A DNA stretch of 64,000 nucleotides from Pratylenchus scribneri (Eukaryota > Nematoda > Chromadorea > Rhabditida > Pratylenchidae), in the NCBI GenBank assembly GCA_030063045.1, contig JAQSEB010000049.1, forward strand, positions 496,001 to 560,000. The letters are read 5' to 3'. Of the stretch, positions 49,558 to 62,800 are shown one piece after another. Numbering within the stretch: position 1 is the stretch's first letter; each line of letters opens with the position of its first letter. The notes beneath the pieces were generated by a model, which saw only the letters and a list, made by a program, of their open reading frames with translations, searched no databases and was not told where the DNA came from. A program made the position numbers and the translations under genes.

Positions 49558-50738
49558 TTTTGTTGTTAATTTGAATGAAGTTAAGGAACACAAATTATTT
49601 TATTCTTTTGGTTTTTATCTAATCTGGAATTTTGTTTATTTAATTTAATTTGAAATGATTAAACATATTCGCGGATACAAATCGATGAATTGTTAAAAGG
49701 GCGATGCGATTTTTGTGAATGGATATAGCTAGACTAGCGGGCTGCGGGCGGTATGGGAACCATGGATATTATTCACAGTTTATTTTACAAACGCAATAAT
49801 TTTAGGACAAATTTTTGCACTTAATTCTTAAAGGATTCTTCTCAAAGTTTCCATTTATGTTCATGTTCAGCAGTTGTTTTCGTTCTCAAGTTTCAACTTG
49901 ATTTTTTGCAAATTAAAAATTGAATAAAATATCGCAAATTTTGGCGTAATGTAATGTCTATCAATTATTTAATTCCATTTCAAATCCCTTCCTTTTCCAC
50001 AGTATGCTTGTGCTTGGAGAATTTGCTTTTTTTGCCTTTTTTTTGGAATTTTCGAAAAAAAGATCATTTTTTGATTGTTCTTGATTTTTTTTTAATAAAA
50101 ATTTAGATTGAATTCCTAATAAAATAGGAGTGGAAGTGGAGATGAATGAATGAGCTCTGCTGGGAAAGTATAATTATAAGTAGGATAAGGAGTGGATGTT
50201 TCCATTGTTAGTTGGTAGAATTATAATAAGAATGAAAAGAAAAGGAGGAGGATGCTAAAGTAGTGTATTTAGTCATTTAGTGGGTAAAATGGGATGGGAT
50301 GATGGACGACACATTCACTCATCAGACTTATATGAACATTTTGTAGGGTTAAATTTTGTGTACTTTGCTTTTATCTTTAATTTGCTTTTTTGTTGTATTC
50401 TATCTAATTGCGGATTTTGGAAAGGGGTTGGGGATTAACGATTCTCCCTGTGGATGGATGGCAGAGGAGAGATTTTGCCCAGCTTTTTAAAGAAGAGACT
50501 GCGCGTGGAAATATGGATGGCAAATGTGGGAATGCCGCGCACTACTTTTAATTTATTAGCCATGGAATTTGTATGGATTTGTGTGCCACACATTTGATGG
50601 AAATTGAATGATGGAAAGGGAGGGGAAAAATGGATTCATTTGAGGAGGAAGCAAAAGTGAAAAAGAAGGAAAGTGCGCGGATTTGGGTGGCAGTTTTCAT
50701 TGGTGCCACCGATTAAATTTTCTTTTTGCCATTTAAAA
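49558..50738. other. Intergenic region between divergent genes
   Basis: AT-rich sequence with G-rich stretches (50100-50260, 50580-50670). It presumably holds the promoters of the chimeric gene (-) and the MGC gene (+). No further gene seen. Confidence 0.45.
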
Positions 50739-53700
50739 ATGGGCTGCGCATTCAGCAGTTCCACACAAATTTTTGTGATCGATGCTGGCCATCGCCAGCA
50801 GAGGAGAATTGGCCGACAAAATAATGGCGGTGCATTTTCATGGTTTTCTCATGTTCGACAAGGTAAAAAGTCGTAATGGCAGGCACATTGTGCAATTAAA
50901 AAAAGATACCTATATAGTAATTTAATTAGTCGAAAAAAGAGTTAACAAACATAACGATAAATTGATTAAGCCAAACAAAAAAAAAACATAAATAGAATTA
51001 CAATTACAATCGCAAATCAGAATTACAATTACAAATCAGAATTACAATTACAATCGCAAATCAGAATTACAATTAGAATCGCAAATCAGAATTACAATTA
51101 CAATCGCAAATCAGAATTACAATTACAAATCAGAATTACAATTACAATCGCAAATCAAAATTACAATTACAATCGCAAATCAGAATTACAATTACAAATC
51201 AGGATTACAATTACAAATCAGAATTATAATTACAAATCAGAATTACAATTACAATCGCAAATCAGAATTACAATTACAAATCAGAATTACAATTACAAAT
51301 CAGAATTACAATTACAATCGCAAATCAGAATTATAATTACAATCGCAAATCAGAATTACAATTACAAATCAGAATTACAATTACAATCGCAAATCAAAAT
51401 TACAATTACAATCGCAAATCAGAATTACAATTACAATCGCAAATCAGAATTACAATTACAATCGCAAATCAGAATTACAATTACAATCGCAAATCAGAAT
51501 TACAATTACAATCGCAAATCAGAATTACAATTACAATCGCAAATCAGAATTACAATTACAATCGCAAATCAGAATTACAATTACAATCGCAAATCAGAAT
51601 TACAATTACAATCGCAAATCAGAATTACAATTACAAATCAGAATTACAATTACAAATCAGAATTACAATTACAAATCAGAATTACAATTACAAATCAGGA
51701 TTACAATTACAAATCAGGATTACAATTACAATCGCAAATCAGAATTACAATTACAAATCAGAATTACAATTACAATCGCAAATCAGAATTACAATTACAA
51801 ATCAGAATTACAATTACAATCGCAAATCAGAATTACAATTACAATCGCAAATCAGAATTACAATTACAATCGCAAATCAGAATTACAATTACAAATCAGA
51901 ATTACAATTACAATCGCAAATCAGAATTACAATTACAAATCAGAATTACAATTACAATCGCAAATCAGAATTACAATTACAATCGCAAATCAGAATTACA
52001 ATTACAATCGCAAATCAGAATTACAATTACAATCGCAAATCAGAATTACAATTACAAATCAGAATTACAATTACAATCGCAAATCAAAATTACAATTACA
52101 ATCGCAAATCAGAATTACAATTACAATCGCAAATCAGAATTACAATTACAATCGCAAATCAGAATTACAATTACAATCGCAAATCAGAATTACAATTACA
52201 ATCGCAAATCAGAATTACAATTACAATCGCAAATCAGAATTACAATTACAAATCAGAATTACAATTACAATCGCAAATCAGAATTACAATTACAATCGCA
52301 AATCAGAATTACAATTACAATCGCAAATCAGAATTATAAATCAGAATCTTTTTCAAGAATTTTTTTGAACAATTAAATATTATTATTTCCAGGTTTAAAC
52401 TCACAGCAAAGAAGACCATCCAAAATTGCGGGCAGTACCGCCTTTTGGCTTTCCAAAACGAAAAGTGGAAATGATGCAGTGTTGGTTGGCCAATTGAAAT
52501 CCAATGGAACGTATTCGAGGCGAAGGCCAAGCAGTGAGGCACGATTCATTGAGCATAGGTCCAGAATTTCATTGCGCAATGGGCAACAGCATTTGGCAAA
52601 TGGGAATGGCCAAAACAGGTCCTAAAAAATTTTGATGAATTAAAATTTAAATAGAATAAAGCTGTAAAAATTATTAAAAGATGATCAAATATATTAATTT
52701 CTTTAATTTTTAAAGGCAAAATCACTATCCCGATGGTCGGAAACTCTCAAATCCCCAAAGAAAAAATTCCCCAAAAAATGAAACTGCTCAAGGCCATTAT
52801 GGACTCATGGATTTTCAAAAGCGTTTGGAACGTTTGAAAAACCGCAAATTTGAGGGACAAAATGAAATGGAAAGGGCGGAAATGGGAGGAGGAGGAGGAA
52901 ATGGCCCAGCAAAGGGGGAGGATGGAAACGCGGAATTGGGGCCAAAAATGACCGAAATGGAGAGGCCAATGATGCCAATAACAATAGGAAAAAGGCAAAT
53001 GATGAATGGTGGAATTGGAATTGTTGGAGGAGGAGGTAATATGAAGGCAAAAGAGCCAGTGGAGCCCCTCATTGTCAACCATTTGTCGGCAATTGGGGAA
53101 TTAAGCGGCGATGAGCATCATCTATTCGATTTGAACGATGGGTGCGTCCCAAATTACCGTATTCTTCTCCAATAGAAAAATCTCTAAGAGAGCTCACGTT
53201 CCCTGACCCTGACGCTAGATACAACTCCCAATCCATGCCCAAAATTTCACTATCCCGGTAATATAGTGCAAAATTTAATTATTCTTAAAATTATGTTAGA
53301 ATATTGTAAATTATGAAAATATCACAAAGTTTAAATTATGAAAATTATTCTAAGATATGAAGCTAAAAATATAGGCAGAATTTGTCATTATGAAAATATA
53401 TCGCAAAATATGCGAATTATAAACATATGACTGAAATTAGACTATTCTGAAAATAATAGGGAAATCTAGTAAATTATTAAAATAATTCTGAAAATTTCTA
53501 AATTCTCAACATATCTTATTTTTTATATTTTAAAATTATTCTTAAAATATGATTCATTTTTATGTTGAAAATAAATATATTCTGAGCATATATTTTGAAT
53601 TCTAGAAATTCCCACAATTATTTTTAAAATAGATCTTTATTGGCAATGCTAGTATTGTGTACTATTTCTGTTAGACGAACAGAGATGGGCTCTGTTTATT

Positions 53701-54955
53701 TCCTCCTATTGTGTGCTTCTCATAAAATTTTTTTACCCTCCAGCCCATATAGTACCCAGATTTATAAGGTGAAGTCATGGCTGCTGCCCCCTTTGGGGCA
53801 TGCTTCCGGCGTATTAGCCTTTTGGGATTGGACTCGCGCGAGGTCCTAACACTCCCGAGTGCGCGGGATCTTGGGATTCTCGAGATCCTTGGACTCCCGA
53901 GTGCGCGGGATCCTTGGATTCTCGAGTTCCCGGTGTGCACGAGATCCTGGGACTCCCGAGTGCGCGGAATCCTGGGATTCTCGAGGTCCCGGGGTGCGCG
54001 AGAACTTATTTTGACTAATAATGGATAAAAATTTTATTCAAAAATAATTTTTCATAATAGTCAGATTCTGAGCATATGCTGAAAATATGTATATTTTGAA
54101 AATTGGTTTTTCCACTCGTATCTTGACATATATACTGAAAATAATGATTAAAAATAATTTTCAGAACCTCTAAATCTTAACATAATTATGAGAATTTGAT
54201 TATTCTAAAATTATATTTTCTGGCTGTATTTTCATCATATTGTCAAAATATGATTGATTTAATAAATTTTGAAAATTTCCACATTCTAAAATAATTCAAA
54301 AATATGTTAAATTCTCAAAATTATGCTCAAAATAAGGGTGTATCTGGATTGGGGCATACGATTTGCGATACGCATATTTTCGGCATATTTTCAGAATCCG
54401 CATCTATTTCCATAGTCAGGGTTTGAGGTTTTTTAAAGTGAAAAGGGGTAAAAGTTATTTTTTCTTCCTTAGGAGAATCTCTGATGAAAATAAAAACCCA
54501 TGGGCTTATATTAAAGAAAAGATGGTATTTCTAGATATGGAAAAGTTGCCTTTGATTTCGTTCCAAAATAATCCAAAGGAGAATTGTATTTTTCTTATTC
54601 ATTAGGGAAGTATGGCGGGAATGGGATGAGCTGAGCGCCGAATGCTGCTCCGTCCAAATTGGGCCTAATCAAATGGCCGCTTGGCATGATGGTGAAGTTA
54701 GCGAAGCCAGTTTTGTGCTAGTCAAAAAGCGACTTAAGGTAAAAATTCCGAAAAAAATATAAATTTTATTTTGCTCCAAAATTTCAGGTAGCCTGGGAAC
54801 ATCGACAGCTGCAGCAAATGCGTAAATTGAGTTTGATGCGGCGTGAAAGTGCCGGATTGGCAAAGGAAACCAACATGACCCATTCAATGGTAAACATTTT
54901 GGAAGCAACAAAAAGGAATAATTGGATACCCGAAATTTCGCAAGTGGATGAATGA
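50739..54955 (+). CDS. Unknown protein with N-terminal MGC lipidation-type start
   Basis: Five exons: 50739-50862, 52393-52618, 52716-53141, 54606-54738 and 54788-54955, giving 358 residues in consistent phase. The start MGCAFSSS fits an N-myristoylation site (Gly2) with a palmitoylatable Cys3, suggesting membrane attachment. The middle is basic and Ser/Arg-rich (SRRRPSSEARF), then Gly/Met-rich. The C-terminal 100 residues look like a folded, charged helical domain (EVWREWDELSAECCSV, WEHRQLQQMRKLSLMRRES). I do not recognise the family. Intron 1 is 1.5 kb and filled with the minisatellite. Intron 3 (53142-54605) contains a GC-rich repeat block. The start is the only Met giving a long exon that joins in phase. 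Confidence 0.65.
50995..52347 (+). repeat. 19/25-bp minisatellite, intronic copy 4
   Basis: About 1.35 kb of the same units, mostly the 25-bp form with interspersed 19-bp forms, in intron 1 of the MGC gene in the sense orientation. Variants include AATCAGGATT and AATTATAATT. Confidence 0.95.
53834..54006 (+). repeat. GC-rich palindromic repeat block in intron
   Basis: ACTCCCGAGTGCGCGG occurs at 53851, 53893 and 53952, alternating with GGGATTCTCGAG-type segments (CTCGAG several times). The block is sharply GC-rich within AT-rich intron sequence. Spacing is 42 then 59 bp. Confidence 0.8.
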
Positions 54956-55426
54956 TTTTTGAAGGAAAAAATTGGTCATCGCATTTAAATTTTTATTTTT
55001 GTTGAACTTTTTTTTGGATAAAAAATATTTGGCTAATTTTTTTTCTACGAATTCCAAGTCCCTCTTTTATTTCTAAATTTGAACGCGTCATTTTGCTTTC
55101 TTTTATTGGAATTCTTAAAATTTGTCCATCCTTCGAGTTTCCTTATCTTTCTTATTCATTATTTTCTTCTTAAAATCCTAGGCGGTGCGCAGCTTTGGGA
55201 TTCGCCCCCTTTCCTATTTTTTTGTATGAAATTGCAGCCTTCCGGCAATGCATTCGCGCGAAAATGTAAAACTAATTGGCCTTGGGGCCAATTAAAAATG
55301 ATGAGTTGGCCTGGCAAAATTTTGAAGAACCCATCCATTTCATTTCATCCAAAGGCAAAAACCTCCCATAAAACATATAAATTCCCTTATATTCTATTCT
55401 TATATTTTTAAAAAATTTGATTTGCA
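54956..55426. other. Intergenic spacer
   Basis: AT-rich, 470 bp between two plus-strand genes. No feature recognised. Confidence 0.4.
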
Positions 55427-56437
55427 ATGTTTATGAACATTTTACATTTGGTTCTCCTACTTTGTGCGCAACTTTGGCTTGCAAAAATTGGAAAAGGAGC
55501 TGCTGATGTGGGCGATTTGGGATTTTGCAAAGAGTAAGTAAAAATTCTTTTTCAAATCAATTTAAAAAACTATCTTCCGAAAATACCAATCTGGCCAGAG
55601 ATTTTGAATTTTAAAGAAAAAATATCCCTTTGATGGATTTTTCAATTTTTTTTTAATAATAATTCGAAAATTCTATTAGATTTGCCCACCTTTCAATGTG
55701 CCAATTGCGCCAGCAACTTGGCCAACTTGAGCAACTCCTCGACTCGGCCATTGGTGAAATCGATTTCTTGGCCGATGGTGGGCAATCTGCTGATGCCGAA
55801 TCCTCCCAATCTTCGTCAAGCGCCGTTGAAGAAGCGGAAACTGGAGATGGTAGGGAAATTTTATTATTGGAGTCTGATTTTTAATAATTTATAGGACAAT
55901 AACCTAATCGAGTCTTTTATATCGAGTTAAAACCATGAGAAAAATAAATATTAAATGAAATTTTTGGTTCGGATACGGTCTCTAAATCATAGGTACTTTT
56001 CCCATTTAAGAATTAAAAAAAATATTCCATAAAACTTTTATTTTCACCCAAAATAATTTAACTTATCTGATTTATCCAATGAAGATACGTTGCCGTCATC
56101 AATGCAAAAACGTGCCACTACCCGTTCCCTTGCCGGTGCCCCTCTCCTTGTCCGTTTGGCCAGTCGGGGTGGCTCCGGTGCCCAATCATCGGCAAAAAAT
56201 GCGGCCACTAAAATCCTCCGAGCCGGAAATGCTGGAATTCTAATTGGCGGTGGCCCACTTCGTCAATCGCCTTCTGGCCAACGAGCATCCACTTATCGAC
56301 TGATCAGATTGCCAGCCGGTGCCAAATCCCCATTGATGAATGCTGGACGTGTGGCAGCCGGAACGGGAATTGGTGGAGGAGCATCACAGGGCCAAATGAA
56401 GTCGGCTAATCAATTGTTGCGTCAATTATGGGCTTAA
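55427..56437 (+). CDS. Small secreted protein, possible neuropeptide-like precursor
   Basis: Three exons: 55427-55533, 55680-55849 and 56085-56437, giving 209 residues. The start opens a hydrophobic signal peptide (MFMNILHLVLLLCAQLWLA). An acidic, Ser-rich middle is followed by a dibasic site (SMQKR), and then by a Gly/Ala/Leu/Arg-rich C-terminal half with many single Arg/Lys sites and short hydrophobic-basic segments (APLLVRLASRGG, STYRLIRLPAG, QLLRQLWA). Signal peptide, acidic spacer and KR site are the layout of peptide precursors, but no known peptide motif such as FMRFamide is seen. Function is unassigned. Confidence 0.6.
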
Positions 56438-56857
56438 AAATTGATATTTTCTGCTGGGCATTTTACTTTTTGATGAATGATTCACCCACCTTTTTTGATG
56501 GATTTGATTGGAATGATGGCACCAAATTTTGTCCCCTTCCCTTCCTCCTTCTGTGTATTGTGGAACATGTTCATAAATGATAAAATAGTTGGAAATTCAT
56601 ATTATTTATTAACAATATATTTTCAATGGTTTTTGAGAATGACTATAATTATAATATAGGTAATTAATTTATTAAAAAAATGAATTTTATTCAATTAAAT
56701 TTAAATATATAATTAATTTAAAAATAATGGTGTGAAAGACTAGTTTGAAAAATGCATTAAATAAAAGGGGATTCCTGAGTTTTGTAAAAATAAAAATTGT
56801 TAAAATGATTTCTGATCCATTTATTATTCATATTCATCCTTCCGAAAAATCCTTCCT
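56438..56857. other. Intergenic, between convergent genes
   Basis: AT-rich 3' flanks of the peptide-like gene (+) and the Mesh-like gene (-). Nothing else seen. Confidence 0.4.
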
Positions 56858-59800
56858 TCAAACATTTGTGTTCAATCCAACAAATGGCATTGGTTCGCCG
56901 CCTCCTCCGGCTGGCACTTGGCGCTGACGAAGTTCGCCGCCACCGATTGCTGGAGGTTCGGGTGATAATGGAATTGGGGCGGCACCACCAACAGTCAATT
57001 CCCCGCTAGTCGGTTCCTCTATTGGAAACTGTGTGAGAAAAATTTATTTTTTAATATATTTATTTTAAAGTTTATTTTTATGTTATATTTTTTAAATACT
57101 GTAGCCAAATCATGCGAAAATAATTCATATGGAATTTTACTTAAATCGATGGAAAATCAAATTCAGAATTTTAATAATTTAAAAGTAGACAATATTTATT
57201 GTTTTTTGGATTTGCCAGTTAATTAATTGTTAAATAAAATAAAAATGATTCACCTCTTTTCGTTGGAATGGCGGTGAAATGGTTGCAATCGGCCTTTGAG
57301 CGTACAATGTGGCCATTGAATCGGAGATGGCATTCAGTCGTCGTTGTTTGACACACCAGCAAGTGGTGAAGATGAGAATCAAAGCAACAATACCTATTTT
57401 AATAAAATTTAAAAATTGCTAATAATCATCTTTTGAATTACAAAATATTTGGCGAAAAAGATTACCTTTTCCTGAGTACATGAATTTTCCTATCTCTTTT
57501 TTAGAAGTAAATTCTGAATTGTAATTGTAATTCTGATTTGCGATTGTAATTGTAATTCTGAATTGCGATTGTAATTGTAATTCTGATTTGTAATTGTAAC
57601 TTAGATTTGTAATTCTGATTTTTAGTTTTAATTTGTAATTTTAATTCTAGAATTGCAATTGTAATTTTATTCCGTAAAAAATATTTTAGTAAAAATTTTA
57701 CTCATTTACTCCAATTTCCCCACTAATTTAATTTTTTTATTAATTTACCGGCTATTGTTCCCATTATGGCAACCAAATATTTGAGGAAATTGTCCATTTC
57801 GCGGGAACGGCACCATGGCTGACTGCCTTTGTTCCATTCGAAACGATAACTTTGTGGATTGTTGTAGTCCACCAAAATGCTGCCTGAAAAAGGAATTACG
57901 GTATGGTATTAACTGTTACTAGGAATAAAAATGTGCCTTACACTTATATTCAGCATCGCCCTTGATCCAATGGGTCTAAAATTAATAATTAAAGGAAATA
58001 TATTGTATATATATATTAAGAAATCACCTGGAAGCAATCAAAACGGACGACATCGCCTTCAAGATAGCCGGGAGCAAATGCCGGAATCTTGTACAAATAT
58101 TCTGGATATTCAATGTTGATTGGGCCGCAGCTATTATCTAAAATTGGAATCAATTTAAAAAATGACCATTATTTATTCAAATAGATTAAATCACTAAAAT
58201 TAAAAATTCAATTTTTCCTTCCTTATATATTAATTATTTTTCATCTCTTTAAAGAATTTATTGCTTTAAATGATCTGATTAATTTGCAATTTATCTAAAC
58301 CCACATTGTCTGATTGTCTCCCAGCGGTCCAATTCAAATCGATTCCTGTGAAAATATATATTTGAATAAAAAATTTATGAATACGTCTTTTCCTCACCAA
58401 TTATTTTGCACTTCATGTCCCAATATTTTTGAATTGAACATTGCATAATCATGAGTGCATGCAACACTGTCCCCACATTCGGCAATTAATTCGCCCGGAT
58501 TATCGGGGCAATGCTCGCGTCCATAGCGTTCGGTGATTGCCGCCTGCAAGGGTTGAAGACCAACCATCGGATTTTGTTGAATGTCGCGACAACGTTGGAC
58601 CAATTGGACCTGGAAATATAAATGATGAGATTTTATATTTTTAAAAATTAAAATTTATAATTATGTTTTTTAAATAATAAACAGTACCAAGTCCATTCCG
58701 GTGACTGGTCGGAATCGATAAACGCCCGTCTCATATTTGGGTGCCACTGTGTAGATTGGCGTGTTGACCATTGCCACTTCCGGGAACACTTCGTATTTTT
58801 TGTCCTCATCTCTGCTGGTCAAAAACCTACAAAAAAATTAATTTAATGGGAAGGAATTTTGATTTTTATGATTATTTGGGTTTAAATTTTTTATTTTTAA
58901 TCAATTTTCTAAAATTAATACATACATATTATCTGTTGGCATCATCTGATTCAGCATTCCCATCGTGTTTTGGGTGCCTGGCCCTCCACTTCCAACAACT
59001 CGATATGCATTGATCACTTGTTGGCGAATGGCTTCCGGGTTTACATCATTGAATGTGAGTCCTTGGAAGAGGGAGCCGGTGGTCTGATCGGGAAATGGGC
59101 GGATCAAGCCGGACACTCGGGGTAAATTGTAGCGCAGTCGGATGTCTTGATCGCGGGTATTATCCCCGTCAGGACGCTGTAAACAACAAGAATTAATTAA
59201 TTTTACATTAATTGACTTAAAGTTTGTTGGCTTTTTTGAATATAATCTATACAATATGTTACTTACAACGCCATATCTGGGTGGAACACTCAATGCAACA
59301 TCCAAAATGCCCATCGACTCTTGGAACATGGAAAGTCGATCAATGTCCAATGAATAACTTTCCCGAATGCGAATGCCAATTTCGGCCTCTTCGAGTACAA
59401 CATAAATTTCGGGTTGACCACGTTCCACATTGTTCACATAGATGAGCACACCTTTAATTTATTTTGCTTTTATTAAAATTAAAAAATTTGAATAGATTTT
59501 GCTGATTCGAAAATCAAAATCTCTTTGAAGAATTTTTTATTTTTTTGCCTATTTAATTGTAAAATAATTGTGAAAAAATATGGAAAAATTTGTATAAAAT
59601 AAGATGAAAAATCATAAACAACTTTGACTTGATAAATCTTTTCGATACCTCGGAATCGTTGCAATCGCATTGTGTCAAAATAGCGAAGCAAATTGCCCAC
59701 AACAATGTTCGTTCTGTAGCGGAATCGACGGGTATCGCCTCGGGCCGTCACATGCACCTAAAATAGAAATGAGATGATCAATGAAAATGAAACAATAAAA

Positions 59801-62800
59801 ATGAATACCCGATCTGTGCCGGTGGCCTCAATTGCAACTCCGGTGACTACAGTGGCATTGGTTGGCTGTACTAAATCCGCTTGAGACATATAGCGACCGA
59901 GCAAACCTTTTAAGTGGAAAAGGGTTAGATGTTTACTAAATAAGAATGATTTTTGTCCTATCAATTTATGATTCTTGTCAGCATAAAATGTGAACTCACT
60001 GAAGTCAACGCGTCTATTCGGGTATCGTTCAAGACGGACTTGAATGCGCACTTCCAGATTATGCAATGTTTTTGGAATATACAAAAGTGTATAGACGCCC
60101 GGTTCAGCAAATATGAATTTTTGGTTGTCAATTGTATGGAATGTGCCGGCGCCAAGGGCGAAACCTGTAAAATGGAAATGGTTTTAAAGGTCGAGGGTTT
60201 GAATTCGTGGATTTTTAAGTTGATAACATATTCTTTTGGCCTTATAAATTGCCCTCAAAAGTTAAAACCAACCAACTGCCGGCGGCTGATATTGTTGGCA
60301 TCCACTGCTGGGTCGACGCCAATAGAACAATTGGCAACGGAATTTGGCAAATTTGCAACATAGATGATATGGAGCATAATCGTGATGGAATGCGGAGAGA
60401 CCGGGAACCTAAAATTTAAATATTTTATTAAATTTTAATATTTTGTGAAATCACCTCAAATTGGCCCAAATATGGTTGTGAGCCGAATTCGTAGGCACGA
60501 AGTGGAAATCCCGGATTGTAATGCATATTTTCGATGACTTTGATCACTGGTTGATAGGTGGTTTGTTGTAGGAAGCCTTCTTGATCATAGCAACAAACTT
60601 GTCCATAATGTGTTGGGAAACGACTGAAATTTTTGGTGAATAATGAAATGGCGGCAAATATTAATTTTGATATATTATTTGAATTGAAAACAGTAATTTT
60701 TAACAATAACAATTTCTTTTTTGTAGTATAATTTCTAAGTAAATAAAGACGTTGAAAATAATGAAATTATTGCATAATGTGTACACCTTTGTAAAAAGTA
60801 GTAATAGAATGGTATTTTTTGTGATGGTTTAGTCAAAATAAAGAGTATTGAACTTCTAAACAGATTAATTTTTGGTTCAAAAATTAAAACTAAGTTGGAA
60901 TTGGCTAAAACCTATGCAAAAGCATTATCAAAAGATGTGCCTTGACGAGATCCATCAATTGGATATATATGTTACGCCGAATATGGGGAATTGACGATTC
61001 CGCGGAATCGTCAATTCCCCATAATCGTTGTAACATATATAAGGTTTATGTAGTATAAACTTTCTGAACGGTTAAAATCCATTCAACATTTTCAATTTTT
61101 TTGACAAATTTAATATTCCCCGATTAAAAAATGCCCACATAAATAATAATAATAAAACTCACTTCAATCCGCCCTCCTCAAATTGACGTAGGCCCTCACG
61201 TGTGGTGAATTGAGCCCCAGTGCCAGTCCATCCCGAATAGAAAGGGTTTTGATAATTCAAATCGGCTTTTCCCGTATATGAGCCATACACGTTTTGGGCA
61301 CTCATATAGCAATTCTTGGCGCCAATCATCTCACTGCATGTGATGTCCCGAAATTCTTGTGAGCAACGAGGATGTGGCATAAATCGGCCCAAGTCCAATT
61401 TGGCTTGTTTCTCCGTGCAGGGACAGGAGCTTAAAAAGTGAATATATGTACCATCTCTATTATAAGATTTATCTCAAATTAAAAATTATTATATTTGCCA
61501 TCATTAGGGGTTAGGGCGAGGATTTTTAGGTAGCAAAAATCGCAAAAATCAAGCCAAAAACATGAAATGAATCCTCAAAAAATTTTAATAATAAGTGTTT
61601 TTCTCATTAAATCTAATATCTAATACATACAAAAAATAGGTAAAAAGTCAAAACCTAAAAATCTGGACCTAATAAATGCTTGAAAATAAATTTTGTTCTC
61701 TTCATTAAAAATAATGCAGTTACAAATTCCTATACCCAATAATTTCTCGAAATGGAAATCGAATTATTTATATTTTGGAAATCATTTTTTAATATAAATT
61801 CCACAAATAATTTAAATTTGAAACGACATACGCATTTGTCTCCACGTCGCGAATGAAATTCCATTGGGCGCCATCTTCGTCGTACCAATCATGGCACATT
61901 TCTCTGGCTTTTTGCTCAACAAACAATTGTCGGGTGTTGGCCTCTTGGTTCGAGAATGTGGTCGTTTGGTATTGCTTTGATTGGGAAAAATTATTTTTAA
62001 GTTTAATAAAGATTTTGTTTATAAAATCATAGTTAAGTTAATCCCATTAATTTAATCTATCTCTAAATCCTATATCCCCATGGCAAATTATCTTTTAATG
62101 GGCCAAAAAGATGAATATTATGGAAAAATATTGAATATTAATCAGATTCGAATTATCATTTTAAAATAAAATTCAAGGCCAAATTTCTTTGTTAAATTCA
62201 GTGGAAATTTTCTCAGAGAAAAAAAGTTTAGAAAGGAAATAAATTGATTTTTTGGCACTTTTCTTAATTTAATTTCCGATTTTCAAAATAACCAATACCT
62301 ACCGGATTATCCATTGTCCAAAGAAAATGCAATGAAATTGGAGCAGAGACTAAACTGAAAAAGTAAAACATATTAGAAATATGATAAAATTGCCGGTTTA
62401 AACCAACCCGGAAAGAAGTTGTGGTGCGGTCATTTCATTCGGCCGAACTGGTGCCAATTTCAAATAGCCAAAACGGAATGAATAAAGCTAAAAAATAACA
62501 CAAAATTTTGAAAAATATTCCCCCAAATTTGTACATCTTGCATTCGTTCCCAATCATTCAAATACCATTGTTCCACTTGATACAAATTGATTCGTTCCTC
62601 TTGTGGCCGCCAACGATAATCGAGCGTATTTCTGTTTTGATAGGTCCCAAGTCGGGCGAGTACTCGATGCTCGGGGCGGAATTTTTTCAACTGTATAAAG
62701 GGAAAAAATGTTCATTTATTTGAATTCCTCTTTTTTTGGTTAAATTGTTTGACTTATGGTAATTTTTAAAAATTATTTAATTAGAGGTTAATTTTTGGGG

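Noticed and set aside
50995..52347. CRISPR-like direct repeat array
   Set aside because: Units are contiguous, without unique spacers, in a eukaryotic intron; it is a minisatellite.
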